Of a stretch of 64,000 bases of DNA, positions 1 through 8,770 are shown piece after piece. The translations under genes were made by a program, and so were the position numbers. Origin of the DNA: Nocardia aurantia (lineage in GTDB: Bacteria; Actinomycetota; Actinomycetes; Mycobacteriales; Mycobacteriaceae); NCBI RefSeq assembly GCF_009604425.1, contig NZ_WEGI01000006.1, forward strand, positions 310,001 to 374,000. Reading direction: 5' to 3'. A model generated the notes under the pieces. It saw only the letters and a program-made list of their open reading frames with translations, was not told the DNA's origin and made no database searches. Position 1 is the first letter of the stretch, and every line of letters begins with the position of its first letter.

Positions 1-3000
1 ACTCCTCGACGGCGGCCTGCTCGCCCGCGACGATCGTGGATCGCGGCACGTTGACCGCGGCGACGGAGACCCGGCCGCCGAATTCGGCGATCGGGGCACG
101 AGTCTCGTCCACCGGCAGGCCGATCATCGCCATCGCGCCGGGCTCGGCGATCCCGGCCAGCAGCCGGCTGCGGGTGACGACGAGCCGTGCGGCATCGCCC
201 AATTCGAGGACGCCCGCGCAGTAGGCGGCGGCGATCTCGCCCTGACTGTGGCCGATCACGGCGTCCGGGATCACCCCCACCGCGCGCCACGCGGCCGCGA
301 GTCCGACCATGGTCGCGAACAACAGCGGCTGCACCACCGGGAAGTCGACGAGGTCGGCGGGGGTCAGCGTGATCAGGCGGTCGACCAGCGACCAGCGGGT
401 GTGCGCGCCGAACGCCTTGTCGCACTGCTCGAATTCGGCGCGGAACGCGTCCGAGTCGGCGAGCAGATCGCGCGCCATGCCCGCCCATTGGGTGCCCTGT
501 CCGGGGAACACGAAAGCGGTTCGGCCGCTGGTGAAGACGGGACCGGATCCGACGACGGCATCGGCGGAGGACCGGCCCTCCGCCAGATCGCGCAGACCGC
601 CGATCATGTCGTCGCGGCCCCGCGCGACCACCACGGCCCGGCGCTCGAACCGGGTGCGGTGCAACGCCAGCGAGCGCGAGACCGGGCCCGGTCGCAGTGC
701 CGGGTCGGCCACCACCAGATCCAGCAGGCGCCGCGCCTGCCCCTGCAGGGCGGCCCGGCTGCGCGCGGACAGCGGCAGCAGGCGGACGCCGTCACGCTCC
801 TCCGGCTCCGGAAGATCTACGGCCGCCGCTTCTTCCGGCGCTTCGCTCGCCACGGGTACGGGGTCCGGGGCCTCCTCCAGGATGAGGTGCGCGTTGGTGC
901 CGCTGAGCCCGAAGGCGCTGATTCCCGCGCGCCGGGTCCGGTCGCCGCGCGGCCACGCGGCGGTGCGGGCTTGTACCGCGAGACCGCTGCTCGCCCAGTC
1001 GATCTGCGTCGTCGGCCGCTCGGCGCCCAGGGTGGCGGGCAGCTGCTGATGTTTCAGTGCGAGAACGAGTTTGAGGATGCTGCCCACTCCGGCGGCCGCC
1101 TGGGTGTGGCCGAGGTTGGATTTCAGCGATCCGATGCCCAGCGGCCGATCGGCGTCGCGGCCCGGCCCGAACACCCGGGACAGGGCCCGCGCCTCGATCG
1201 GGTCGCCGAGCGCGGTGCCGGTGCCGTGCGCCTCCACATAGTCGATGTCGTGCGGTTCCAGCCGGGCCGCGCGCAGCGCCTGCCGCAGGACCTGTTCCTG
1301 CGCAGCGCCGTTGGGGGCGCTGAGGCCCTGGCTGCGGCCGTCCTGGTTGACCGCGGAACCGCGGATCACCGCGAGTACCCGGTCACCGTCGCGCCGCGCG
1401 TCGCGCAGCCGTTTCAGCAGCACCAGCCCGGCGCCCTCGGCCCAGACCGTGCCGTCGCCGTCGGCGGAGAAGGGGGCGCACTTGCCGGACGGGGACAGCA
1501 CCCCGAGGCGGCACAGCTCGATGTGCGCGGTCGGCGACATGAGCAGCGTCGCGCCGCCGGCCAGCGCCAGCTCGCATTCGCCCGCGACCAGGGCGCGCGC
1601 GGCCAGGTGGATGGCGACCAGCGAGGACGAGCACGCCGTGTCGAGTGTGATCGCCGGGCCGTGCAACCCGAGGGTGTACGCGATCCGGCCGGAGGCGACG
1701 CTCGGCGACAAGCCCGTGCCGACCTGGCCGTTCAGTTGTTCCGGGGCGACGTCGGCGAGGTATCCGGTGCCGTAGAGGCCCAGGTACACGCCGGTCGCGC
1801 TGCCCTGCAGGCTGCGCGGATCCCGGCCGGAGCGTTCGATGGCCTCCCAGCCCAGTTGCAGCATCATCCGCTGCTGCGGATCCATCACCGCGGCCTCGCG
1901 CGGCCCGATGCCGAAGAACGCCGCGTCGAAGCGGTCGATGCCGTCGACGTACCCGCCGCGGAAGGTGTACGCGGTGCCGCTGGCGGCCGGGTCCGGATCG
2001 TAGAGGCCGTCGATGTCCCAGCGGCCCGCGGGCGGTTCACCGAGTCCGTCGCGCTCGCTCTCCAGCAGCCGCCACAGGGCTTCCGGCGAATCGACGGCGC
2101 CCGGGAATCGGCAGGACATCGAGAGGATGGCGATCGCGTCGTCCGGCTCGCCCGCGACGTCGTCGCCGCCGTGGGCCGCCGGCTCCTCGAGGGCGGCGTC
2201 GTCCGGCTCGGCGAGGGTCTGCGCGGGCGCCACCGCGGCGGCCACCTCGGCGATCGTCGGATGGTCGAACAACAGGTTGGTGTCGAGGAAGCGGCCGGCT
2301 ACATCCGACAGATCGACCACCAGTTCCACCAGATCGGCGGAGCCCAGGCCGAATTCGACCAGCGGGCGGTGCACGTCGACCCGCTCCGGATCGAGCTCGG
2401 ACCGGCTCGCGATCTCCGAGACCAGCCAGGCGCGGATGGCGGCGGCCGAGCCGGGCGGATCGGCCGGGGCCGCGGCCGGCCGCGGTTCGAGGACGGGCGG
2501 GTCGAGTTCGTCCTCCGGGGCCGGGAGGGAATCGACGGCGATATCCAGTTCGCCGGAGAGGTAGGCGTCCCGGCAGGCGCGGCGCGCGATCTTGCCGCTG
2601 CTGGTCTTGGCGATCGTGCCCGGCCGGATCAGCGCCACGGCCGCGAGGGTGAGACCGTGGTCCGTGGCCACCGCGCCGCGCACCGCCGTCTCGATCTCGC
2701 CCGGTTCGGCCTCGATCTCCGCGCGCACCTCGGCCACCACCACCGGTTGCTCGCCGCCGATGCCGAAGTCCACCGAGAAGGCGGCCACGCAGCCGGGACG
2801 CACCGCCGGATGCGCGGTCTCGACGGTCAGTTCGAGATCCTGCGGATAGTGGTTGCGGCCGTCCACGATCAGCAGATCCTTCTGCCGGCCGGTGACGAAA
2901 AGCTCCCCGTCCGAGAGGAATCCGAGGTCGCCGGTGCGGAGGTAACGGCGGTCGTCGCCGGGCAGGGTGGCGCCGAAGGTGGCGGCGGTGGCCTGCTCGT

Positions 3001-4228
3001 CGCGGAAATAGCCCGCGGCGACACTGTTTCCGGCGACCCAGATCTCCCCCTCCTCGCCCTCGCCGCGGGCGGCGCCCGACTCCGGGTCGGCGACGGCGAC
3101 CACCAGTCCGGCGGGCGGCCTTCCCACGCCGACGAGTTCGGCGTGGTGCGCGCGATCGCCGACGATGTAGCGGCCGGGCACCTCGTACAGCGTCGGCGGC
3201 CGCGCCGGTGCGGCCGCGGTCACGATCAGGGTCGCCTCGGCCAGTCCGTAGACGGGATGCATTGCGCCGGGACGGAATCCGGCGGAGGCGAAGGTCTCGG
3301 TGAAGCGCCGCACCGTGGTGGCGCGCACCGGTTCGGCGCCGTTGAACGCCACCCGCCAGCGACTCAGATCGAGTCCCTCGCGCTGTTCCGGCGCGATGCG
3401 CCGCAGGCACAGCTCATAGGCGAAGTTGGGGCCGCCGCTGGTGTGCGCGCCGAAGGCCGAGATCGCCCGCAGCCAGCGCTCGGGCCGCTGCAGGAAGTGC
3501 AGCGGCGACATGAGCACCGAGTATCCGCCGAGGTGAACCGGTTGCAGGACGGGCGCGATGAGACCCATGTCGTGGTACATCGGCAGCCAGCTCACGAACA
3601 GGGCGCCGTCCCGGGATTCCAGCACGGCCGGGTCGTGGCCGAGTCCGGCGGCGATCGCCGCCTGGTTGTGCAGCAGGTTCGCGTGGGTGAGGCGCACGCC
3701 GCGCGGGGCGCTGGTGGAGCCGGAGGTGTACTGGATGAACGCGTCCGCGTCCGGGTCGAGATCGACCGGCCGCCAGCTCGTTTCGAGGTCGTCCGGGATC
3801 GTGTCGGTGGCCGTCCAGGGCAGGCCGGCCAGTTCGGGCAGCTGTTCGCGCAGGGTCGCCGCCTCGTCGATCACATGCTGCGGGGCGAGGACGATCTGCA
3901 CGTCGGCGTGCGCGACCATCCGCCGCAGCCGGTGCAGCGTGCGGTTCTCCCATCCGGTCACCGGTGCGGGCACCGCGACCACCCCGGCCGCCAGGCAGCC
4001 GAAGAACGCCTCGATGAATTCCAGGCCGGCGGGGTACAGCAGCAGGGCGCGCTCGGGCCGCGATTCCCGCAGGGCGGCCGCGATCGCCCGGGTGCGCCTG
4101 CCCAGCCGCGCGTAGGTCAGCTCCTCGACGGGTCCGTCCGCGTCACCGTCGGTCAGGAATTTGTGGACCGGCTCGTCGGGCCGCTCCTCGCCCCGTGCGA
4201 ACAGCGTCTCGATCAACGTGCCGGCCAT
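1..4228 (-). CDS. FAAL-ACP-KS-AT type I polyketide synthase (N-terminal part)
   Basis: About 1,409 N-terminal residues of a modular type I polyketide synthase; the remainder lies beyond the left edge. In order: an acyl-AMP ligase domain (about 1-570, motif YTSGSTSAPRG near 165) expected to activate a fatty acid; an acyl carrier domain (about 595-675, phosphopantetheine Ser630 in LGSADL); a ketosynthase (about 700-1125, Cys866 in DTACSSSL, His1001 in HGTGT, His1041 in NLGH, normal spacing); and an acyltransferase from about 1220 (Ser1328 in GHSQGE). This order is that of lipid-primed synthases, so the product is probably an alkyl-chain polyketide; the chemistry beyond the first extension cannot be seen. 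The ATG has AAGGG eight bases upstream. A P450 is divergently transcribed 184 bp away and may modify the product, which is inference. Confidence 0.93.
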   Translation of the reverse strand, partial: MAGTLIETLFARGEERPDEPVHKFLTDGDADGPVEELTYARLGRRTRAIAAALRESRPERALLLYPAGLEFIEAFFGCLAAGVVAVPAPVTGWENRTLHRLRRMVAHADVQIVLAPQHVIDEAATLREQLPELAGLPWTATDTIPDDLETSWRPVDLDPDADAFIQYTSGSTSAPRGVRLTHANLLHNQAAIAAGLGHDPAVLESRDGALFVSWLPMYHDMGLIAPVLQPVHLGGYSVLMSPLHFLQRPERWLRAISAFGAHTSGGPNFAYELCLRRIAPEQREGLDLSRWRVAFNGAEPVRATTVRRFTETFASAGFRPGAMHPVYGLAEATLIVTAAAPARPPTLYEVPGRYIVGDRAHHAELVGVGRPPAGLVVAVADPESGAARGEGEEGEIWVAGNSVAAGYFRDEQATAATFGATLPGDDRRYLRTGDLGFLSDGELFVTGRQKDLLIVDGRNHYPQDLELTVETAHPAVRPGCVAAFSVDFGIGGEQPVVVAEVRAEIEAEPGEIETAVRGAVATDHGLTLAAVALIRPGTIAKTSSGKIARRACRDAYLSGELDIAVDSLPAPEDELDPPVLEPRPAAAPADPPGSAAAIRAWLVSEIASRSELDPERVDVHRPLVEFGLGSADLVELVVDLSDVAGRFLDTNLLFDHPTIAEVAAAVAPAQTLAEPDDAALEEPAAHGGDDVAGEPDDAIAILSMSCRFPGAVDSPEALWRLLESERDGLGEPPAGRWDIDGLYDPDPAASGTAYTFRGGYVDGIDRFDAAFFGIGPREAAVMDPQQRMMLQLGWEAIERSGRDPRSLQGSATGVYLGLYGTGYLADVAPEQLNGQVGTGLSPSVASGRIAYTLGLHGPAITLDTACSSSLVAIHLAARALVAGECELALAGGATLLMSPTAHIELCRLGVLSPSGKCAPFSADGDGTVWAEGAGLVLLKRLRDARRDGDRVLAVIRGSAVNQDGRSQGLSAPNGAAQEQVLRQALRAARLEPHDIDYVEAHGTGTALGDPIEARALSRVFGPGRDADRPLGIGSLKSNLGHTQAAAGVGSILKLVLALKHQQLPATLGAERPTTQIDWASSGLAVQARTAAWPRGDRTRRAGISAFGLSGTNAHLILEEAPDPVPVASEAPEEAAAVDLPEPEERDGVRLLPLSARSRAALQGQARRLLDLVVADPALRPGPVSRSLALHRTRFERRAVVVARGRDDMIGGLRDLAEGRSSADAVVGSGPVFTSGRTAFVFPGQGTQWAGMARDLLADSDAFRAEFEQCDKAFGAHTRWSLVDRLITLTPADLVDFPVVQPLLFATMVGLAAAWRAVGVIPDAVIGHSQGEIAAAYCAGVLELGDAARLVVTRSRLLAGIAEPGAMAMIGLPVDETRAPIAEFGGRVSVAAVNVPRSTIVAGEQAAVEE

Positions 4229-4329
4229 CAGTACATCCCTTGCGCAAAGCCCGTTTCCGAGGGCCGTGACGCTCGGGCACATCCGGGCATTCCAGGCGCT
4301 CGAGCCACGGGCGCCCGATCTGCTGAGGC

Positions 4330-4357
4330 AATATACCGTCGCGACAGCCTTTGTCAG
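4330..4357 (-). promoter_or_regulatory. Sigma70-like promoter for the polyketide synthase
   Basis: Read on the minus strand, CTGACA (4352-4357) is followed after 16 bases by TATATT (4330-4335). Both hexamers are close to the housekeeping consensus, and they would give a 5' leader of about 95 bases before the synthase ATG. Confidence 0.45.
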
Positions 4358-4412
4358 GGACGGTAATTCGAGGGGCATTGCCCGCAGCGAGATCGTTCGC
4401 GAGGATGTCGGG

Positions 4413-5732
4413 GTGTCACCCTCCGCGATATCGCTGCGTGATCTTCCCCGAGTGCGTACCCGCGACCTCACCCAGCTCGGCGGCCTGATCCGGCCGGGCA
4501 CCCACCGGTCGCCGCTGGCCACGCTCGGTGAGCGCTTCGTCGTGTCACCGCCCGGCCTGCCGACGATGCTGGTCACCCACGACATGGACGACGTGTGGGC
4601 TCTGTTCGCCGCGCGGGAGGACTTCTCACTCGGGCGGGTCCTGAGCCGGTTGTCCAGCCACGACGTCGTGTTCGGCACCGAGACGCTGATCTTCCTCGAC
4701 GGCGACGAGCACCGCCGCGAACGCCGGCTGTTCGCGCCCGCGTTCCACCACCAGGCCGTCCTGAAGTACGAGAACCTCATCACCGACGTGGTCGATCGGA
4801 TACTGCCGGGCTGGCCGGTCGGCCGGCCGTTCGAATTCCTCCGGGCCGGTTACGATCTCGCTATCGGCGTGCTGCTGGGTGTCGTGTTCGGCGATACGCC
4901 GCCGGATCGGCTGGACCGGCTGCGGCAGGCGGTGGCCCGGTGGTTCGGGGCGATCGAGAGCCGGGGCTTCCTCGCCGCCACCATGCTCACACCGTTCCTC
5001 GGTGGCTACACCCCGCCCTATCCGCCGTTGCGGCGCTCGGAGGCGGGGGTCGACGAGGTGATCCTCGCGGAGATCGCCGACCGGCGGGCCACCGGCCGGA
5101 CCGGCACCGATGTGCTGTCGCGGTACGTGGGCACCGAATCGGATCGGCACGACGATCCGGGGCTGGCCCGCAACATGCGCGGAATCCTGTTGGGCGCCTA
5201 CGAAACCACCGCGATCACCCTCGGCTGGATCGCCGCGCTGCTGGCCGGCCATCCCGAGGCCATGGCCGAGGTGGACGCCGCCGCCGACTCGGGCGACCTC
5301 GACCGGCTCGACACCTACCTCGACGCGGTGGTCGCCGAGGCGATGCGGCTGCGGCCCGCGAGCCCGTTCACCGGCCGGCGGGCGGTGCGCGACACGGTGA
5401 TCAACGGCGTGGAGATCCCGCGCGACGCCATGGTGATCGTGCCGATCCTGGTGATCCACGAGTCGCCGCGGCACTATCCGGACCCGCTGGCCTTCCGGCC
5501 CGAGCGCTTCCTCGGGGAGCCGCCGCAGAACCGCACCTGGCTGGCCTTCGGCGGCGGACCGCACCGCTGCCTCGGCGCGCAGTTCGCGCTGTTCGAGGCA
5601 CGGGTGATGTTCCGGGCGGTGCTGCGGCACCGCCGCATCGAGGTCACGCCCGGCTACGTCGAGCCGCCGCGCCGGCTGCACACCGGGATCAGTCCGGCGC
5701 ACAACGCGCGGATCACGCTGCACCGCCGCTGA
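4413..5732 (+). CDS. Cytochrome P450
   Basis: A cytoplasmic haem-thiolate monooxygenase of 439 residues. The haem-binding loop FGGGPHRCLG places the axial cysteine at 386; the I-helix motif GAYETT carries the proton-delivery pair Glu264-Thr265; the ExxR motif is EAMR at 309-312. The open frame extends upstream, but GTG at 4413 is preferred because GAGG lies eight bases before it and the resulting length is normal for the family. It is divergent from the polyketide synthase, and no ferredoxin or ferredoxin reductase gene is adjacent, so electrons must come from elsewhere. Tailoring of the synthase product is plausible from position only; the substrate is unknown. Confidence 0.9.
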   Translation: MSPSAISLRDLPRVRTRDLTQLGGLIRPGTHRSPLATLGERFVVSPPGLPTMLVTHDMDDVWALFAAREDFSLGRVLSRLSSHDVVFGTETLIFLDGDEHRRERRLFAPAFHHQAVLKYENLITDVVDRILPGWPVGRPFEFLRAGYDLAIGVLLGVVFGDTPPDRLDRLRQAVARWFGAIESRGFLAATMLTPFLGGYTPPYPPLRRSEAGVDEVILAEIADRRATGRTGTDVLSRYVGTESDRHDDPGLARNMRGILLGAYETTAITLGWIAALLAGHPEAMAEVDAAADSGDLDRLDTYLDAVVAEAMRLRPASPFTGRRAVRDTVINGVEIPRDAMVIVPILVIHESPRHYPDPLAFRPERFLGEPPQNRTWLAFGGGPHRCLGAQFALFEARVMFRAVLRHRRIEVTPGYVEPPRRLHTGISPAHNARITLHRR

Positions 5733-5764
5733 ATTCGACGTCGGTACCGCCGAGCCGGGCACGG

Positions 5765-7318
5765 TCAGCGGTACGGGCGGCAGCCGACGGGGTCGGTCAG
5801 CTCGGCGCACGGGGCGTCCCCGTACTTGCTGAGGATGTCCTTGCCCTCACCGAAGCCGAGGAAGCGCAGGAAGGCCGCCGCCAGCGAATCCGGCGGCAGC
5901 GCACCGACGCTGTAGGCGTACTCGGAGGCGCCGAAGTGGTAGGCCCCGGCGAGGGCCTCCGCACGGGTGGCCCGGTGCCCGTCCACCCCGATCACGCGGA
6001 TGCGGGAATCCGCTGCGGCCGTAGCCACTTCGGAGTATCCGATCGCCCCCGGGGTCCGCGCGACCAGGGTCAGCAGGTCGGCGGTGGTGTCCGCCTCGCA
6101 GCGCGGCGGTTCCGGCGCGGCGGCTCCGGCATGACAGTCGACCGAATTGTCCGGCGGCTGATCGCCTTCCAGTATCTCGTGCTCGAATGCCGAACGGCTG
6201 CCGGAACTCCGGTGCCGGCCGACCAGCCGCACCGGCAGATCGGGTCCGCCCAGTTCCCTCCAGTTGAGGTACCTGCCGGCGTAGAGATCCGCGATCTGCT
6301 GCCGCGACAGGCTCTCCACTCCGGTCACCTCGGGGTTGATCACCGGGGTGAACAGCACGAACGCGATCGGCCGGGCCACCAGCGCCGGATGGTCGGTGTT
6401 CAGGCCGTCGGTGAAGGCCAGTTGCGTGGCCGGATCGGCCGGTTTCCCACTGTCGAGCCGCTGGAGTCCGTCGTTGCTGCTCTTGAAGCCGGTGGCGTCG
6501 ATATGCGCACCGGGACAACGCTGTTGATATCTCGCGGCGCTGTCCTGCATGACCTTCTCGATCGCGGTGGACCCGGTCAGGGACAGCCGGCCCGCCTCGC
6601 AGTCCATCGGATCGGTGTGCGGTGTGATCAGTCCGGTGACGAACTGCACGACGACCACCGCGACCAGCAGGGTCACCAGCGCGGCGTACGGGGTCGACAT
6701 CCGGGTGCGACTCTCGGTCCGGATGGCCTTGCCGCGCCGGATGCCGCCGTCGACCTCGGGCAGCGGTAACTCGTCTCCGTGCTTGGGCACGTCCGGATGG
6801 CGCCGCAGCACCGCCATGATCTTGTACGAATCCTCGCGGCCCAGTGCGAATCTGGGCAGCACGATGAGGCCGTCGCTGCCCTCCAGATCGGTCTTCACGC
6901 CGCTGGTATGGTCGCGCAGAACGGATTTCATCGATCGGCTCGGCGCCGTCAGCGCGACGCCGGCGACTGTGCGGCCGGGGAACCGGAACGTGATGCCGGA
7001 GTTCGCGCCGTCACTGTGCCGGTAGTCCTCGTGGCCGATCTCGGTCCAGCCGTTGTTCTCGATCTTCAGCAGGACGATCGACATGTCGCCGAGCTTCGCC
7101 GGTTTCGCCCCGTCGTCGCCCTTCTTCGGCAGCAGTTGCTGCAGGACGCCGAGTTGCGCCGCCTCCTCGGCACTGTCGGCGCTGGCGCGGACCAGATCGT
7201 TCACCTGTACCCGGTAACCGAGCCGCTTGCGCCCGGACAGGATGAACTCCCACGAGAACGCGACCACCGGAACGACGACACCGACGACGGCGAAGACGTA
7301 GGTGAGAAGGTGGTCCAC
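5765..7318 (-). CDS. Membrane-anchored PstS-like phosphate-binding-fold protein
   Basis: A 517-residue protein with a hydrophobic helix at about 5-27, a polar domain at about 30-205, a second hydrophobic helix at about 211-231, and a C-terminal domain of about 280 residues resembling PstS-type binding proteins (begins around LTGSTAIEKVMQ and includes GYSEVA and YHFGAS). In PstS this fold captures phosphate outside the cell, but here it is tethered by an internal helix rather than lipidated, and no Pst permease genes are nearby. A sensory role is as likely as transport. The start is uncertain: GTG 7318 puts the first helix at the N-terminus and has GGGGG six bases upstream; ATG 7348 is an in-frame alternative. 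Confidence 0.7.
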   Translation of the reverse strand: MDHLLTYVFAVVGVVVPVVAFSWEFILSGRKRLGYRVQVNDLVRASADSAEEAAQLGVLQQLLPKKGDDGAKPAKLGDMSIVLLKIENNGWTEIGHEDYRHSDGANSGITFRFPGRTVAGVALTAPSRSMKSVLRDHTSGVKTDLEGSDGLIVLPRFALGREDSYKIMAVLRRHPDVPKHGDELPLPEVDGGIRRGKAIRTESRTRMSTPYAALVTLLVAVVVVQFVTGLITPHTDPMDCEAGRLSLTGSTAIEKVMQDSAARYQQRCPGAHIDATGFKSSNDGLQRLDSGKPADPATQLAFTDGLNTDHPALVARPIAFVLFTPVINPEVTGVESLSRQQIADLYAGRYLNWRELGGPDLPVRLVGRHRSSGSRSAFEHEILEGDQPPDNSVDCHAGAAAPEPPRCEADTTADLLTLVARTPGAIGYSEVATAAADSRIRVIGVDGHRATRAEALAGAYHFGASEYAYSVGALPPDSLAAAFLRFLGFGEGKDILSKYGDAPCAELTDPVGCRPYR

Positions 7319-7711
7319 CGAAAGCCCCCGATCTGCTGTGCCCACCATCCTCGGAGCCGGGCCGCGCTCTGCCAACGTGGGCGGACAGTGTTCGGGCACA
7401 GTTCATCGCACGGTAAACACCTTGGCGGACTTCGGATCCCGTGCTATGGCGTCAGCACCGGCCGCCGGGGGTGTGCGGCGCCTCGGCCCAGGCCGACCCG
7501 ATCGGACCCGAATCCCGCCAACGACCCCTTCGACCAGTGAGCTGGTCGACAGCCTGGCGCAGGCGGCATTCGTGACGATGGCGGTACTGACCGAGGTCGC
7601 GGGCGACAACGACATCTCGCTGACCCGGCTGCGTGTGCTGGGCATCGGCGCATCCTCGATTCCGGGCCGACCTGAGACCCCCGGCGACCGCGCGGCAACC
7701 GCGCGGCAATG
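7319..7711. other. Divergent intergenic region, 393 bp
   Basis: Lies between two divergently transcribed genes. No convincing reading frame with a ribosome site is present on either strand; short open frames here have no recognisable family features. Apart from the -10-like hexamer at its right end I see no clear operator or repeat. Confidence 0.5.
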
Positions 7712-7717
7712 TACAGT
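7712..7717 (+). promoter_or_regulatory. -10 hexamer of a leaderless gene (DUF2804)
   Basis: TACAGT is followed by six bases and then ATG 7724, so transcription would begin at or next to the start codon. There is no properly spaced Shine-Dalgarno sequence. Confidence 0.5.
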
Positions 7718-7723
7718 GCGGGG

Positions 7724-8725
7724 ATGTTCGAACCGCGCAGTCTGGTGGAAAACGGTGTCCGGCACTACGGGCGGCTGGGCGCCCGGCCGGTGTCGGTGAA
7801 CCCGCTCGACGAGTTCCGCGGCCCGTGGCGCCGGCTGCGGCGCACCCGGCTGAAGGAATGGGCCGGATTCACCGTGCTGCATCCGGAGATCTACGCGTCG
7901 ATGATCCTCCAGGACGCGAAATATCTCGCCAGCTCCGAGATCTACGTGCACGACCGGGCCACCGGCGTGCTCCACCAGCACGAGCAGGTGGCGCCGCCCG
8001 GTGCGGTCCGGTTCGCCGGACGGCTGATCGGCAGCTCGGTAGCGTTGCGCCGCAAGCGATATGCGCTCTCCTACGAGTTCGCGGCCGATCGGCACCGCAT
8101 CGAGATCGATATCGCCGCCACCACCGACGCGCCCGCCTTCACCGGACGGCTGGACCTGCTGCCCGCCTCGGCCTCGCCCGCGCTGTCGGTGAGTTCCCGG
8201 CTGCCCGGCGGCACCATGTACACGAACAAGGCGCTGTATCCCGTCGAGGGCTCGCTACGGGTAGGCGAACGCGAATTCGTGTTCCGCCCGGACCGCGATC
8301 TCGCGATCCTGGACGAGCACAAGTCCGCGCTCCCCTATCGCACCGTCTGGACCTGGGGCACGTTCGGCACCTTCGCCGACGGCGTCCCGGTCGGCGCGAA
8401 CTTCGTGGACCGGCCGGAACTGCCCGGGCAGCCGGAGGAATCCGCGATCTGGACCGCCGCGGCGGCCGCGCCGCTGGCCGACGTCGACTTCGGATGGGAC
8501 GCGTCGGCGCCGTTGTCGCCGTGGCGGATCCGCTCCGCCGACGGCCGCCTGGACGTCACCTTCACCCCGGAGGGCCGCAAGACCGTCGACCTGCAACTCG
8601 GCGTGCTGGCCATGGATTACTTCCAGGCGTACGGCACCTTCGCCGGAAGTCTCGACATCGGTACTCGCACACTCGAACTCACCGATGTGCACGGCGTCTG
8701 CGAGCAGATGCGCGCACGGCTGTGA
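7724..8725 (+). CDS. DUF2804 family protein
   Basis: A 333-residue protein without signal peptide or membrane helix that matches the DUF2804 family in length and character: an N-terminal LVENGV segment, alternating beta strands, and conserved tryptophan/glycine segments such as WTWGTFG and DFGWDAS. The biochemical role of the family is not established; its shape suggests a lipocalin-like beta barrel. ATG 7724 is chosen over ATG 7709 because a -10-like TACAGT sits six bases before it and overlaps the upstream ATG. It converges on the sulfation operon across a strong hairpin. Confidence 0.72.
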   Translation: MFEPRSLVENGVRHYGRLGARPVSVNPLDEFRGPWRRLRRTRLKEWAGFTVLHPEIYASMILQDAKYLASSEIYVHDRATGVLHQHEQVAPPGAVRFAGRLIGSSVALRRKRYALSYEFAADRHRIEIDIAATTDAPAFTGRLDLLPASASPALSVSSRLPGGTMYTNKALYPVEGSLRVGEREFVFRPDRDLAILDEHKSALPYRTVWTWGTFGTFADGVPVGANFVDRPELPGQPEESAIWTAAAAAPLADVDFGWDASAPLSPWRIRSADGRLDVTFTPEGRKTVDLQLGVLAMDYFQAYGTFAGSLDIGTRTLELTDVHGVCEQMRARL

Positions 8726-8739
8726 CGACGCGCGTGCGG

Positions 8740-8763
8740 GCCGCGGCCGGTGACGGCCGCGGC
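8740..8763. terminator. Hairpin between convergent genes
   Basis: GCCGCGGCCG and its exact complement flank a GTGA tetraloop, a 10-bp all-GC stem in the 45-bp gap between DUF2804 and cysNC. No U-tract follows, as is common in high-GC actinobacteria. Confidence 0.6.
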
Positions 8764-8770
8764 TCGTACG

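Noticed and set aside
1..4228. FadD32-Pks13 mycolic acid locus
   Set aside because: Here the AMP ligase is fused and followed by ACP-KS-AT; Pks13 starts with a carrier domain and FadD32 is separate.
248..4366. Very long plus-strand open frame opposite the polyketide synthase
   Set aside because: It mirrors the synthase in a complementary frame, is rich in Arg/Gly/Ala without family motifs, and has no ribosome site. High-GC DNA often keeps such antisense frames open.
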